A stretch of DNA of 64,000 nucleotides from Maribacter algarum (ex Zhang et al. 2020) (GTDB taxonomy: Bacteria; Bacteroidota; Bacteroidia; Flavobacteriales; Flavobacteriaceae): NCBI RefSeq assembly GCF_005885635.1, contig NZ_VATY01000001.1:496001-560000 (forward strand), given 5' to 3'. Each line of letters starts with the position of its first letter. Within the stretch, counting starts at the first letter, position 1. Made by a program: the position numbers and the translations under genes. Positions 44,548 to 54,558 of this stretch are shown one piece after another. The notes beneath the pieces were generated by a model, which was not told the origin of the DNA, searched no databases, and worked only from the letters and a program-made list of their open reading frames with translations.

Positions 44548-47500
44548 TTATGCTTCTGTTGTATTTCTTACTTTCACATGATAGAATACGTTTGGTTTTG
44601 TTCCTACGTGCTCTAACAAGTGATACATACGGTCGCTTTCTTTCAGTTCAGCGACTTCACTTTCTTTGTCATTTATATCTCCGAAAACAATTGCACCATT
44701 GCTACATGCAGAAGAACAAGCCGTTTGGAACTCATCATCAGCTACTGGACGACCGTCTCTCTTCGCATCCAAAATGCTTTTTTGTGTTTTCTGAATACAC
44801 ATAGAACACTTTTCGATCACTCCTCTTGAACGAACGTTCACATCAGGATTCACGACCATCTTGCCCAAGTCGTTGTTCATATGGAAATCAAACTCGTCAT
44901 TGTTATTGTACAAGAACCAGTTGAAACGACGTACTTTATACGGACAGTTGTTTGCACAGTATCTTGTACCCACACATCTATTGTAAGCCATGTGGTTTTG
45001 ACCTTGACGGCTATGAGATGTTGCCGCAACCGGACAAACCGTTTCACAAGGCGCATGGTTACAGTGCTGACACATTACGGGCTGGAAAGCCACCTGCGGA
45101 TTTGCAGAAGGTTCTTCCAACCTATCAAAAGTGGAAAGAGAGCCATCCCCTTCGCGATCTCCAAACATATAATTCCCAAGACCAACACCATCAGCATCGT
45201 CCTTTTCTATATCATCAGCTTCAAAAGTATCTTCAGAAGAATAGTATCTATCAATACGAAGCCAGTGCATATCTCTTGACTTTCTGACTTCTTGCTTACC
45301 AACAACAGGAACATTGTTTTCTGCATGGCAAGCAATAACGCAAGCACCACAACCAGTACAAGCATTTAAATCAATTGACATGTTGAAATGATGCCCAATA
45401 GAGCGATCAAAACTATCCCAAAGGTCTACTGAAGTTGCAGGAACTTCCTGATGATTCAAAGAAACAACGGGAACGTGATTCCATTCTGCATGGTCTTTTG
45501 TGTTGAAAATCTCCAAAGTAGTTTCTTTGATGATATCGCCTCTACCCATCATGGTTTTATGCAACTGAACACATGCAAATTCATGCATTCCAACTGCTTT
45601 TTCAATCTTGACCGATTGTATATTATTGAAGTCTTGATACAAAGCAAAAGCATTTACGCCAGTTTGCATCTCAGATTTCATTCCCGCTTTCTTTCCATAG
45701 CCGAAAGACAGTCCTGCAGTTCCTTTTGCTTGACCAGGCTGGATAATTACAGGAACATTATTTACTGGAATGCCATTTACAGTTAAGTTGGCATAGCTTC
45801 CGTCTAATCCTCCGTTAGCCACATTTTCGTTTATCAAGCCTAGCGTTTGTGCATCTGCTTTGGAAACGGTAACATAGTTATCCCAAGAAACACGAGTTAT
45901 TGGGTCAGGAAATTCTTGCAACCACGGGTTGTTCGCTTGTTGACCATCACCCATACCCACTTTAGAGTATAAAGTAAGCTCCATTCCATCTGCTCCTGTA
46001 GCGCTTGCTAAACTTCGTACTGCTGAAGAGATGGAAGTTGACGAAGACATCATTTGTTCCTCATCAATCACAGTATCCGCTTCTTCACTAGCCGTTGTCG
46101 CCATTGCGACAAGCTCTGCAGCATCATTTACTATTGCATCACCACCTGCTACAAAAACGCCGTCGTGAATCGCTTTATTAAAGTCACTTCCATTTAAAAC
46201 AAAAGTGTTCCAAGTTTCTTTGATATAATCGTAATAGCTCTTGTCATTACCCATCCATTTTAAAACAGATGCTTGAAATTGTCTTGTATCGAACAATTCC
46301 TTGATGGTAGGTTGCATTAAGCTATAGTGTCCCTTTTTAATTTGAGCATCACCCCAAGACTCCAAGTAATGGTTAGAAGCAGCAGCATAAGTTGAAACAG
46401 CAGATGTTTCATTCCAGTTCGTTGAGAAAGTCACAGAGAGACCTACATTTTCAATACCGGTTTTAAATTCAGCTGCATTCGGTAAAGAGTACATTGGGTT
46501 TACACCATCAATGATTAAGGCTCCCACTTTACCAGCATTCATGTCAGCGATAAGCGACTGAACAGCCTTTGTGTTTCCCTGTCTTGTATATCTAGGCGCT
46601 TTTGAATCAAAAGCCTTACTACCCAACATTTCATTGATTGCTAAAACAACCGTTTGAACGTTGATATCATCTATTCCAGAAACAACTACAGCTCCGCTTT
46701 TGTTCTTTCTAATTTGAGCGATAAGAATATCCAATACTTTTTGAGCATCAGCAGGAAGCTCGCCACCAGCGTTCGTTCCATTTAGCTTTGCATACAAATA
46801 TGCCAAAGCTACTTTTTGGAACTGAGAGCTTAGCGCAACACGTTTATCCGCATTTGCTCCAGTCAAAGACATGTTTGCCTCGAACTGAACGTGTTTTGAC
46901 ATTTTTCCGTTCTTCGGAACACGACCTTTTGAATAGCCACTATCATAACCTCCACCTTGCCAGTCTCCTAGGAAATCAGCACCGAAAGAAACAATGATAT
47001 CCGCATTCTCAAAGTTATAATCCGCAAGTGCACGCTCACCATATTTTGCCTCAAAAGCTGATAAAGCAGCCTCCTCTGATATGGCGTCGTATGTTACATG
47101 ATTTACTGTAGGATAAGCCGCTTTCAGCTCCTCTAACAATCTTGAAGTAGACGGACTAGCATAGGTCTGCGTCAATAAAGCGATTTGCTTTCCTGAACCT
47201 AATTTTGACTTTACAGCAGCATCGATAACATCCCAAGATACATCATCACCAGCCCCAGATTTAGGACCTTGCAATCTTGTACTATCATATAGAGACAAAA
47301 CAGATGCCTGAACACGAGCATTCGCACTTCCAGCTACTTTAGCCTCTTTATTATTTTCAACTTTTATTGGTCTTCCTTCACGCGTCTTAATTAAGATACT
47401 CGCAAAGTCAAAACCATTTGCAATTGTAGTAGCATAGTAGTTCGCAACTCCAGGAACTATATTCTCAGGAGCAACAACATAAGGGATAGACTTGATAACC

Positions 47501-47721
47501 GGTCCTTCACAAGCAGCCAAAGACGCGGCTGCTGTGCTAAAACCAACATATTTTAAGAAGTCCCTTCTATTAGTATTGGTGGATTCCAAAGTTTCTTTAT
47601 CACCCAAAAACTCATCAACAGGAATATCTTCAACGAATTCATTCTGCCTTAGCGCCTCAACAATGGAATCGTTAGGATTTAACTCCGCTTCGCTTTTCCA
47701 ATATTTTTTGTTTGATGCCAT
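44548..47721 (-). CDS. actB: Alternative complex III subunit ActB (molybdopterin-oxidoreductase-like plus Fe-S domain)
   Basis: 1057 aa. A Tat signal ('NRRDFLKYVGFSTAAASLAAC') ends in a possible lipobox Cys. Residues about 70-740 resemble molybdopterin oxidoreductases but are known in this family to lack the cofactor. Residues about 780-1040 are ferredoxin-like, with four Cys clusters: 'CTGCGACVIAC', 'CQHCNHAPCETVCP', 'CVGTRYCANNCP' and 'CSMC...CSSAC'. In the solved complexes these bind iron-sulfur clusters that pass electrons from quinol to the ActA hemes. Second gene of the operon. Confidence 0.95.
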   Translation of the reverse strand: MASNKKYWKSEAELNPNDSIVEALRQNEFVEDIPVDEFLGDKETLESTNTNRRDFLKYVGFSTAAASLAACEGPVIKSIPYVVAPENIVPGVANYYATTIANGFDFASILIKTREGRPIKVENNKEAKVAGSANARVQASVLSLYDSTRLQGPKSGAGDDVSWDVIDAAVKSKLGSGKQIALLTQTYASPSTSRLLEELKAAYPTVNHVTYDAISEEAALSAFEAKYGERALADYNFENADIIVSFGADFLGDWQGGGYDSGYSKGRVPKNGKMSKHVQFEANMSLTGANADKRVALSSQFQKVALAYLYAKLNGTNAGGELPADAQKVLDILIAQIRKNKSGAVVVSGIDDINVQTVVLAINEMLGSKAFDSKAPRYTRQGNTKAVQSLIADMNAGKVGALIIDGVNPMYSLPNAAEFKTGIENVGLSVTFSTNWNETSAVSTYAAASNHYLESWGDAQIKKGHYSLMQPTIKELFDTRQFQASVLKWMGNDKSYYDYIKETWNTFVLNGSDFNKAIHDGVFVAGGDAIVNDAAELVAMATTASEEADTVIDEEQMMSSSTSISSAVRSLASATGADGMELTLYSKVGMGDGQQANNPWLQEFPDPITRVSWDNYVTVSKADAQTLGLINENVANGGLDGSYANLTVNGIPVNNVPVIIQPGQAKGTAGLSFGYGKKAGMKSEMQTGVNAFALYQDFNNIQSVKIEKAVGMHEFACVQLHKTMMGRGDIIKETTLEIFNTKDHAEWNHVPVVSLNHQEVPATSVDLWDSFDRSIGHHFNMSIDLNACTGCGACVIACHAENNVPVVGKQEVRKSRDMHWLRIDRYYSSEDTFEADDIEKDDADGVGLGNYMFGDREGDGSLSTFDRLEEPSANPQVAFQPVMCQHCNHAPCETVCPVAATSHSRQGQNHMAYNRCVGTRYCANNCPYKVRRFNWFLYNNNDEFDFHMNNDLGKMVVNPDVNVRSRGVIEKCSMCIQKTQKSILDAKRDGRPVADDEFQTACSSACSNGAIVFGDINDKESEVAELKESDRMYHLLEHVGTKPNVFYHVKVRNTTEA

Positions 47722-47756
47722 ACGTATATCTGTAATTAGCTACTTTATCGTTTGTA

Positions 47757-49121
47757 TTAATAGTGACACTTTCCACACTCTAGACCACCCATCTGCGCAG
47801 CAGTTAGCGTCTCAACTCCATATTTCTTAGAAAGTTCCTCATGTATTTTCGCGTAGTATTCGTTACCTTCAACCTGCACATTCGTCTCACGGTGACAATT
47901 TATACACCAACCCATGGTCAATGGAGAATATTGATACATAATTTCCATTTCCTCTACAGGTCCGTGACAAGTTTGGCATTCAATCTTACCAACTTCAACG
48001 TGTTGTGAGTGATTGAAATATGCAAAATCAGGAAGATTATGAATTCGAACCCACTCTACTGGCTTCGTATCGCCAGTATATTTTTGATTTTCTTCATCCC
48101 ATCCAACGGCAGCATATAACTTTTTGATTTCACCTGTATAGAAATCATTCGTGTAACCATTTGCCAAATCTTCTTGACTAGGAGCTTCTCCAGCAACCCC
48201 GGTATACTCGTATATAGACTTGTGACAGTTCATACAAACATTCAAAGAAGGAATTCCTGAATGTTTTGATTTACGTGCCGAAGAGTGACAGTACTTACAC
48301 TCTATTTTGTTTGTTCCTGCATGTATTTTGTGCGAATAATGTATAGGCTGGATTGGTGCATATCCTTGATCAACACCCACTTGCATCATCCATCCGTAAG
48401 CGAAATATCCGCTTCCTAACAAAAGGAAAATAACCGTGCATAAAACCAAAAACTGATTCTTAGCAAAAGCTTTCCAAATTGGTGTTCTTTCTTCAGCATT
48501 CTCATCAGCAACAACCACCCCATTGGCTTCGGCAATTCTTCTTAGCGTTTTATTGACCAAGAAAAGCATCATTACCAAAAGGGCAAAAACCAGAACTAAG
48601 GCGCCCAAGATGATTTCGTTGGATATGCCCGGTTCGTTTGACACGATTGGAATTGTTTTAGTTTCCTTTTCCCCACCATTATCAATTACTGGGACCGTGT
48701 AAGCTAAAATATTATCAATATCTGCATTTGACAAGGTCGGAAAGGCGGTCATTGCAGCTTGATTATATTCATTATAAATCTTAACCGCATAGGCATCACC
48801 AGATTTAATCATACCTGGACTATTCTTAATCCAAGCATATAACCATTCGCGATCCAAGCCTTCATCTTCCGCCAGACGAGCCTCAACATTTGCTAGTGCC
48901 GGACCAGTCATTTTTCGATTTAAGGCATGACAAGCGGCACAATTCTGATTAAAAAGTTGCTTCCCTTTCACCGCATCACCACTAGAAGCATCTTCAGTGG
49001 CTGCTGGCTCTTCGGCGACAACTTCGTTTTGTGCAAAAAGTGAAATAGAGGAGAGTAGAAAAACTACTAGACTGATACCTAAAACTTTAGAAATTTGATT
49101 GCGGTAAGTAACCTTTTTCAT
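47757..49121 (-). CDS. actA: Alternative complex III subunit ActA, multiheme cytochrome c with an extra N-terminal monoheme domain
   Basis: 454 aa. Signal peptide to about residue 31. A class I cytochrome c domain follows (CAACH at 61-65, Met ligand candidate in 'QAAMTAFP'). Two TM helices lie near 168-190 and 220-242. The C-terminal pentaheme part has CKYCH, CMNCH, CQTCH, CINCH and CGKCH, so six CxxCH in all. The Rhodothermus ActA is pentaheme; the extra monoheme domain could shuttle electrons to the oxidase. First gene of the act-cox operon, with a -7 box 87 nt upstream. Confidence 0.94.
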   Translation of the reverse strand: MKKVTYRNQISKVLGISLVVFLLSSISLFAQNEVVAEEPAATEDASSGDAVKGKQLFNQNCAACHALNRKMTGPALANVEARLAEDEGLDREWLYAWIKNSPGMIKSGDAYAVKIYNEYNQAAMTAFPTLSNADIDNILAYTVPVIDNGGEKETKTIPIVSNEPGISNEIILGALVLVFALLVMMLFLVNKTLRRIAEANGVVVADENAEERTPIWKAFAKNQFLVLCTVIFLLLGSGYFAYGWMMQVGVDQGYAPIQPIHYSHKIHAGTNKIECKYCHSSARKSKHSGIPSLNVCMNCHKSIYEYTGVAGEAPSQEDLANGYTNDFYTGEIKKLYAAVGWDEENQKYTGDTKPVEWVRIHNLPDFAYFNHSQHVEVGKIECQTCHGPVEEMEIMYQYSPLTMGWCINCHRETNVQVEGNEYYAKIHEELSKKYGVETLTAAQMGGLECGKCHY

Positions 49122-49207
49122 ATACAGAATATTTCAATCTAAATCTTGGCACGATAATTTATATACTTAAGAATGTAGGTTAGAATTATCGCTTCCTAAA
49201 TTGGATG

Positions 49208-49215
49208 CAAAAATA
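49208..49215 (-). promoter_or_regulatory. -7 box of the act-cox operon
   Basis: Minus strand TATTTTTG (exact TAnnTTTG) at 49215-49208, leaving a leader of about 80 nt before actA. No TTG is seen at the consensus distance. Confidence 0.6.
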
Positions 49216-49315
49216 CGACACAGACTTTATTTAGAAAATCTTAACGTATTGATAATTTCTAATTTATAATTGTTCTAAATAAAGATGAATTTCTTTCCTA
49301 TGAAAGATAAAAAAT

Positions 49316-49323
49316 TACTTTTG
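49316..49323 (+). promoter_or_regulatory. -7 box of the SPOR-domain gene
   Basis: TACTTTTG, an exact TAnnTTTG box, 32 nt upstream of the ATG at 49356. Confidence 0.55.
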
Positions 49324-49355
49324 TACGTACCTATACAAGACCTTTAGCAGAAAAC

Positions 49356-49718
49356 ATGAAAACACTGACATACATACTTCTATTCACCTTTTCGTCTACT
49401 TTTGTCCTTGCGCAAACAGGAGAAATTACAATTGACCAAGATGAAAAAATTGAAGCGCTTTTAGAGATTTATAAGTCCGCCGGTAGCTCTGGATATTATA
49501 CCATTCAAGTAGGTTTTGTAAGCTCAAACCAAAAAGCAAATGACCTTAGGTCATTAGTAAATATAGACTTCCCCAATTTATCTTCGAGGGTTGATTTTGA
49601 TTCCCCCACTTATAGAGTAAAAGTAGGTAGATTCAAAACAAAGTTGGAGGGTGAAAGAAAGCTCCAAGAAGTTAGACGAAAATATCCTGCCGCGATGTTA
49701 TTAAAACCAAAAAAATAG
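49356..49718 (+). CDS. Small secreted SPOR-domain protein
   Basis: 120 aa. Signal peptide about 1-20 ('STFVLAQ'). Residues about 45-118 form one SPOR domain: 'YYTIQVGFVSSNQKANDLRS' and 'YRVKVGRFKTKLEGERKLQEVRRKYPAAMLL' give the characteristic beta-alpha-beta repeat. SPOR domains bind denuded septal peptidoglycan. With only this domain it may be a small cell-wall protein involved in division. It is a lone plus-strand gene between two minus-strand operons. Confidence 0.87.
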   Translation: MKTLTYILLFTFSSTFVLAQTGEITIDQDEKIEALLEIYKSAGSSGYYTIQVGFVSSNQKANDLRSLVNIDFPNLSSRVDFDSPTYRVKVGRFKTKLEGERKLQEVRRKYPAAMLLKPKK

Positions 49719-49740
49719 AGCCAATTGGCTCTATTTTTTT
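49709..49740. terminator. Bidirectional terminator between SPOR and infB genes
   Basis: AAAAATAGAGCC, AATT loop, GGCTCTATTTTT: a 12-bp stem with T-tracts on both strands. It overlaps the SPOR gene stop codon and lies 38 nt past the infB stop, serving both converging transcripts. Confidence 0.9.
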
Positions 49741-49777
49741 GTCTTAATGGTAGATTTTTCTACCTAAATACTTTAAT

Positions 49778-52507
49778 TTATTTTAGCTTTTTCGCAACAG
49801 CTACTTCTTGGAACGCTTCCACAATATCGCCTTCCTTGATATCATTGTAGTTCTTAATTTGAAGACCACAATCATACCCTTTTGCAACTTCTTTCACATC
49901 ATCTTTGAATCGTTTCAATGAAGCAAATTCACCTGTGTAAATAACAACCCCATCACGAATCAATCGTATGTTTGAGTTTCTATAAATCTTACCGATAGTT
50001 ACCATACATCCAGCAATGGTACCGATCTTAGAAATTTTGAAGGTCTCACGTATTTCAGCAGTACCTGTAATCTCCTCTTTCATTTCAGGAGAAAGCATTC
50101 CTTCCATAGCGTCCTTCAAATCATTTATGGCATCATAAATAATAGAATACATACGGATATCGATTTCTTCCTTATCGGCTATCTGCCTAGCATTGCCCAT
50201 TGGCCTAACATTGAATCCAATAATAACCGCATCGGAAGCAGAAGCCAACAATACATCTGATTCTGTTATCGGACCAACAGCTTTATGGATAATATTTACC
50301 TGTATCTCATCTGTGGACAATTTCTGGAAAGAATCAGTAAGTGCTTCTACAGAACCATCAACATCACCTTTTAAGATAATGTTCAATTCTTTAAAGTCGC
50401 CTAAAGCAATACGCCTTCCAATCTCGTCGAGTGTGATGTGACGTTGTGTTCTTACAGATTGTTCTCTCTGAAGCTGCGAACGTCTTGTGGCAATCTGCTT
50501 TGCTTCACGTTCATCATCCAATACATTGAATTTATCACCAGCTTGAGGTGCACCGTCCAATCCTAAAATAGAAATAGGCTGCGAAGGACCTGCTTTTTTT
50601 ACAATTTTACCTCGTTCATCCTGCATGGCCTTTACCTTACCACTGCAAGTTCCGGCGAGAACGTAATCACCAATTTTAAGGGTTCCTGCCTGCACCAAAA
50701 TAGTTGAAACATAACCTTTTCCTTTGTCCAAGAATGCCTCTACCACAGTACCATTGGCGAGCTTGTCTGGATTGGCCTTCAACTCCAATAATTCAGCTTC
50801 AAGCAATACCTTTTCTAATAATTCCTTAACACCATCACCTGTCTTGGCGGAAATATCGTGTGATTGTATTTTACCACCCCAATCTTCTACCAACAAATTC
50901 ATATTTGCCAAACCTTCTTTGATCTTATCAGGATTTGCGGTTGGTCTATCTATCTTATTAATTGCAAAAACAATGGGAACTCCCGCCGCTTGAGCATGAC
51001 TGATTGCCTCCTTAGTTTGTGGCATGATATCATCATCAGCCGCAATCACAATAATAGCGATATCAGTTACTTGAGCACCACGTGCACGCATCGCGGTAAA
51101 GGCTTCGTGACCCGGTGTATCTAGAAAGGCTATTTTTTGACCATCTGCTAATGTCACTCCATAAGCTCCTATATGCTGCGTAATTCCACCACTCTCCCCT
51201 GCAATAACGTTTTCTTCACGAATATGATCTAACAGCGACGTTTTACCATGGTCAACGTGACCCATTACCGTAACAATTGGAGCTCTTGGCTGTAAATCTT
51301 CTGGGGCATCTTCCGCCTCTTGAATCGTCTCCTCAATATCAGCGGTTACAAACTCAACATCATATCCGAATTCATCGGCAACAATAGAAAGTGTTTCAGC
51401 ATCCAGACGTTGGTTCATGGTTACCATCAACCCAAGTGACATACAAGCCGAAATAATCTCGGTGGTTGAGACATCCATCATGGTAGCAACCTCATTAGCT
51501 GTTACAAACTCGGTAACTTTAAGTGTTTTGCTTTCTATTTCTTGTAATTCAGCATCAACATCCATCTGTTCACGATGCTGCTCTCTCTTGTTTCTGCGAT
51601 ACTTCGCTCCTTTTCCTTTTTTCGATTTACCCTGAAGTTTCTCAAGAGTTTCACGAACTTGTTTTTGCACATCGGCTTCAGTAGGCTCGACCTTTGGCGC
51701 TCCAAAACGTTGCCCTCCTCCCTTACGATTTCCACCTCCGGAATTAGCACCTCTAGGACCTGTTCCTCTTCCGGAAGTTGAACCAGGCTTATTGCTAATA
51801 ATCCGTTTACGCTTACGCTTTTCGGTATTCGCTGCGGGCTTCGCTTCTTCTTTCTTTTTCTTCGGCTTTTGAAATTTGGTGAGATCTATCTTATCACCCA
51901 TAATTTTCGGCCCAGAAAGCTTTTTATATTGGGTTTGAATCTTCTCATCCACTGGAGCTTCCTCAGCAGCGGGCGTCTCACCTTCAGCAGCTTTGGATTT
52001 TACCTTAGCTTCAACAACCTCATCTGTCTTAACCTCATCTTTTGCAGATTTGGCAACCTCAGAAACCTTAGGCTCTTCTGCAGTAGGTGCTTCCTCTTTT
52101 ATTGGAGCTTCTTCTTTTACAGCAGCTTTCTCTTTTTTCTTCGGATTTAAATCTATTTTCCCAACAGTCTTTGGACCGCTAAGTTCGGCCTTAGCTTTGA
52201 TGACTTCCGAGGCAGCAGCTCGTTTCTCACGCGCCATCCTTCTTTCTTCTTGCTCCTGCTCTAATTGAACTCTAATAGCCTCTTTCTCTTTCCTCTTTTC
52301 CTCTCCAACTTCTTTTGATGCAACTTTCTTGCTCATATCAGTCTGGAACTCGTCCAACAACACCTGATGCACCTCTTCGGAAATCTTGGTGGTTGGGCGC
52401 GCCTCTATTTCATGGCCTTTTGACGATAGATAGTCCACCGCTCTGTCCAATGAAATATTAAGTTCTCTAAGAACCTTATTAAGCCTTATTGTTGCATTAT
52501 CTGCCAT
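49778..52507 (-). CDS. infB: Translation initiation factor IF-2
   Basis: 909 aa. An N-terminal IF2_N motif ('[25 protein letters not shown]') is followed by about 300 residues of low-complexity Lys/Glu/Ala and Gly/Arg-rich sequence. The G domain has '[19 protein letters not shown]', '[14 protein letters not shown]' and 'FAINKIDRP', and domains II-IV end in '[22 protein letters not shown]'. It brings initiator tRNA to the ribosome. Third gene of rimP-nusA-infB. Confidence 0.97.
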   Translation of the reverse strand: MADNATIRLNKVLRELNISLDRAVDYLSSKGHEIEARPTTKISEEVHQVLLDEFQTDMSKKVASKEVGEEKRKEKEAIRVQLEQEQEERRMAREKRAAASEVIKAKAELSGPKTVGKIDLNPKKKEKAAVKEEAPIKEEAPTAEEPKVSEVAKSAKDEVKTDEVVEAKVKSKAAEGETPAAEEAPVDEKIQTQYKKLSGPKIMGDKIDLTKFQKPKKKKEEAKPAANTEKRKRKRIISNKPGSTSGRGTGPRGANSGGGNRKGGGQRFGAPKVEPTEADVQKQVRETLEKLQGKSKKGKGAKYRRNKREQHREQMDVDAELQEIESKTLKVTEFVTANEVATMMDVSTTEIISACMSLGLMVTMNQRLDAETLSIVADEFGYDVEFVTADIEETIQEAEDAPEDLQPRAPIVTVMGHVDHGKTSLLDHIREENVIAGESGGITQHIGAYGVTLADGQKIAFLDTPGHEAFTAMRARGAQVTDIAIIVIAADDDIMPQTKEAISHAQAAGVPIVFAINKIDRPTANPDKIKEGLANMNLLVEDWGGKIQSHDISAKTGDGVKELLEKVLLEAELLELKANPDKLANGTVVEAFLDKGKGYVSTILVQAGTLKIGDYVLAGTCSGKVKAMQDERGKIVKKAGPSQPISILGLDGAPQAGDKFNVLDDEREAKQIATRRSQLQREQSVRTQRHITLDEIGRRIALGDFKELNIILKGDVDGSVEALTDSFQKLSTDEIQVNIIHKAVGPITESDVLLASASDAVIIGFNVRPMGNARQIADKEEIDIRMYSIIYDAINDLKDAMEGMLSPEMKEEITGTAEIRETFKISKIGTIAGCMVTIGKIYRNSNIRLIRDGVVIYTGEFASLKRFKDDVKEVAKGYDCGLQIKNYNDIKEGDIVEAFQEVAVAKKLK

Positions 52508-52559
52508 AAATTCAAATTCCTATTCTTGTAATACCTTATAAAACACCGCTAATATATAG

Positions 52560-53792
52560 CTATTCTTCTAATTCTGCTTTTAGTATGCGTACAACTTCTG
52601 TAATTGTCTCTTCTTCAAGATCTGTTCTTTTAACTAGGTCCGCCACATCTTGCTCTAAAACACTTCTTGCCGTATCCATTCCTATTTTCTTAAACTCATC
52701 GATAATCCAAGCATCGATTTCATCTGAAAACTCGGTCAATTCCACATCTTCTTCAACACCTTCACGGAAAACATCAATCTCATAACCCGTTAATTGACCG
52801 GCTAATCGAATATTATGACCCCCTCTACCTATTGCTTTAGAAACTTCTTCTGGCTTCAAGTAAACTTGAGCTGTCATTTTCTCATCATTCAATTTTACCG
52901 ATGAAACTCGTGCCGGACTTAAAGCTCTAGTAACTAATAATTGAGGATTGTTCGTCCAGTTGATGACATCTATATTTTCATTCCCCAATTCACGCACAAT
53001 ACCGTGAATACGAGACCCTTTCATACCTACACATGCACCTACGGGATCGATACGGTCGTCATAAGAATCAACCGCCACTTTTGCTTTTTCCCCAGGTATA
53101 CGAACTGCTTTCTTAATAGAAATCAAACCATCAAAAACCTCAGGAATTTCTTGAAAGAATAATTGCTCTAAAAATCTAGGCGAACTACGCGACATGATAA
53201 TCGCAGGCTTGTTACCTTTCAATTCAACACTCTCAATAATACCTCTTACATTATCTCCTTTTCTAAAGAAGTCAGACGGAATCTGTCTGTCTTTCGGAAG
53301 AATAATCTCATTACCTTCATCATCTAACAAGATAATTGCCTTATGACGAATATGATGCACTTCGGCAGTATAAATTTCTCCTTCAAGATCCTTGAACTGT
53401 TTGTAAATTGTAGTATTATCATGCTCATGAATTTTAGAAATCAGATTCTGACGTAAAGCCAAAATTGCCCTTCTTCCTAAATCCATTAACTTTACTTCCT
53501 CAGACACATCTTCTCCAACTTCAAAATCAGGCTCTATTTTTTGAGCTTCAGAAAGTGAAATTTCTTCATTAGGCTCCTCAACTTCACCATCTTCAACTAC
53601 GATACGGTTTCTCCATATCTCCAAATCCCCTTTGTCGGGGTTGATGATTATATCAAAGTTATCATCCGATCCAAACTTTTTCTTCAGGGCATTTCGAAAT
53701 ACATCTTCCAAAATAGCCATCAACGTTACTCTATCTATGAATTTATCATCTTTAAACTCTGAGAAAGATTCTATTAACGCAATATTTTCCAT
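52560..53792 (-). CDS. nusA: Transcription termination/antitermination factor NusA
   Basis: 410 aa, shorter than E. coli NusA (495) because it lacks the two acidic C-terminal repeats, as is usual outside proteobacteria. Order: NusA N-terminal domain (1 to about 130), S1 ('GEIYTAEVHHIRHKAIILLDDEGNEIILP'), KH1 ('DRIDPVGACVGMKGSRIHGIVREL') and KH2 ('AIGRGGHNIRLAGQLTGYEIDVF'), then a short acidic tail. The gap to rimP is 14 nt. NusA stabilises hairpins and pausing, which is relevant to the terminator-like leader of its own operon. Confidence 0.96.
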   Translation of the reverse strand: MENIALIESFSEFKDDKFIDRVTLMAILEDVFRNALKKKFGSDDNFDIIINPDKGDLEIWRNRIVVEDGEVEEPNEEISLSEAQKIEPDFEVGEDVSEEVKLMDLGRRAILALRQNLISKIHEHDNTTIYKQFKDLEGEIYTAEVHHIRHKAIILLDDEGNEIILPKDRQIPSDFFRKGDNVRGIIESVELKGNKPAIIMSRSSPRFLEQLFFQEIPEVFDGLISIKKAVRIPGEKAKVAVDSYDDRIDPVGACVGMKGSRIHGIVRELGNENIDVINWTNNPQLLVTRALSPARVSSVKLNDEKMTAQVYLKPEEVSKAIGRGGHNIRLAGQLTGYEIDVFREGVEEDVELTEFSDEIDAWIIDEFKKIGMDTARSVLEQDVADLVKRTDLEEETITEVVRILKAELEE

Positions 53793-53806
53793 GGGTCTGT
53801 TTCCTA

Positions 53807-54268
53807 TTAAAATTTAAGTATAACTTTTGCTTCTTTTATCTCAGAAAAATTAATCTCTTTCTTCTTCTGAACTGTATGCTTCCCTTTTCCTATGGGTTTG
53901 GGTTCCCGTGCTTTCCACTCTAAAACGATATTATCTTCTGTAGCCGCCGTCAAATTACCTTCAAAGGTTTCCTCAGCTGTTCTAACTGCTACTTTCCTAC
54001 CAACATTCTTTTTATACTGACGCGGCAAAACCATCGGCGAAGCGGCTCCTGCCGAAGCTACTTCCAAAGAAAAGTCTTGCTCTTCCCGATCTAAATTATG
54101 CTCAATTGCGCGACTGATTTTCATGCAATCTTGAACTGTAACCCCTTTATCTCCATCTAAAACCACATTGATTTTGTTATCCGTAGAGATAGAAAAATCA
54201 ATCAAAAACAGATTTCCATCTTCCTCTAATGCATCATTCAAAAGTGTCTCGACCTGCTTTTTAAACAT
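53807..54268 (-). CDS. rimP: Ribosome maturation factor RimP
   Basis: 153 aa, standard length. The family motif 'LDGDKGVTVQDCMKISRAIEHNLD' and 'SLEVASAGAASPMVLPRQYKKNVGRKV' are present (the usual SPG is AGA here). It assists 30S subunit maturation. It heads rimP-nusA-infB behind a leader of about 114 nt with three hairpins. Confidence 0.94.
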   Translation of the reverse strand: MFKKQVETLLNDALEEDGNLFLIDFSISTDNKINVVLDGDKGVTVQDCMKISRAIEHNLDREEQDFSLEVASAGAASPMVLPRQYKKNVGRKVAVRTAEETFEGNLTAATEDNIVLEWKAREPKPIGKGKHTVQKKKEINFSEIKEAKVILKF

Positions 54269-54291
54269 ATCTTTTATCTAATTTTGAAAGA

Positions 54292-54332
54292 CCCTGAAAT
54301 TTTTCAGGGTTGCTGAAACAAAGTTTCAGCAA
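54292..54332 (-). promoter_or_regulatory. Two tandem hairpins in the rimP leader
   Basis: ACCCTGAAA/TTTCAGGGT (54292-54310) and TTGCTGAAAC-aaa-GTTTCAGCAA (54310-54332), the latter a perfect 10-bp stem. Both are in the leader RNA between a terminator-like hairpin and the rimP start. They share sequence (CTGAAA/TTTCAG), so alternative pairing between them is possible. Confidence 0.65.
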
Positions 54333-54333
54333 T

Positions 54334-54358
54334 AAAAAAGAGGACTTAATGTCCCCTC
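54334..54358 (-). terminator. Terminator-like hairpin inside the rimP-nusA-infB leader
   Basis: In the minus-strand RNA: GAGGGGAC, loop AUUAA, GUCCUCUU, then a U-tract (the A6 at 54334-54339 on the plus strand). The 8-bp stem uses G-U wobbles that become A-C mismatches on the plus strand, so it works only for the minus direction. No minus gene lies between it and the promoter, so it can only act on the rimP transcript. Confidence 0.7.
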
Positions 54359-54388
54359 ATGAATAAAAAATCTATCCTTTCAGTCGCG

Positions 54389-54419
54389 CAAATATACATT
54401 TATTTTTGTTTTTCTGCAA
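54389..54419 (-). promoter_or_regulatory. Promoter of rimP-nusA-infB
   Basis: Minus strand: TTG at 54419-54417, a 20-nt spacer, then TATATTTG at 54396-54389 (exact TAnnTTTG). Transcription should begin near 54382, giving a leader of about 114 nt. Confidence 0.72.
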
Positions 54420-54558
54420 TTCTACGGATCCACTTAATTTTACCTTTTCAAAGATTCTATTTATTCAATAATCCACCACTTGACACAATAATATCGTATT
54501 AAATGCTATTTTTAATATATCGAGAACCATAGTTCTAATCACAAAAACCAAATAACCA

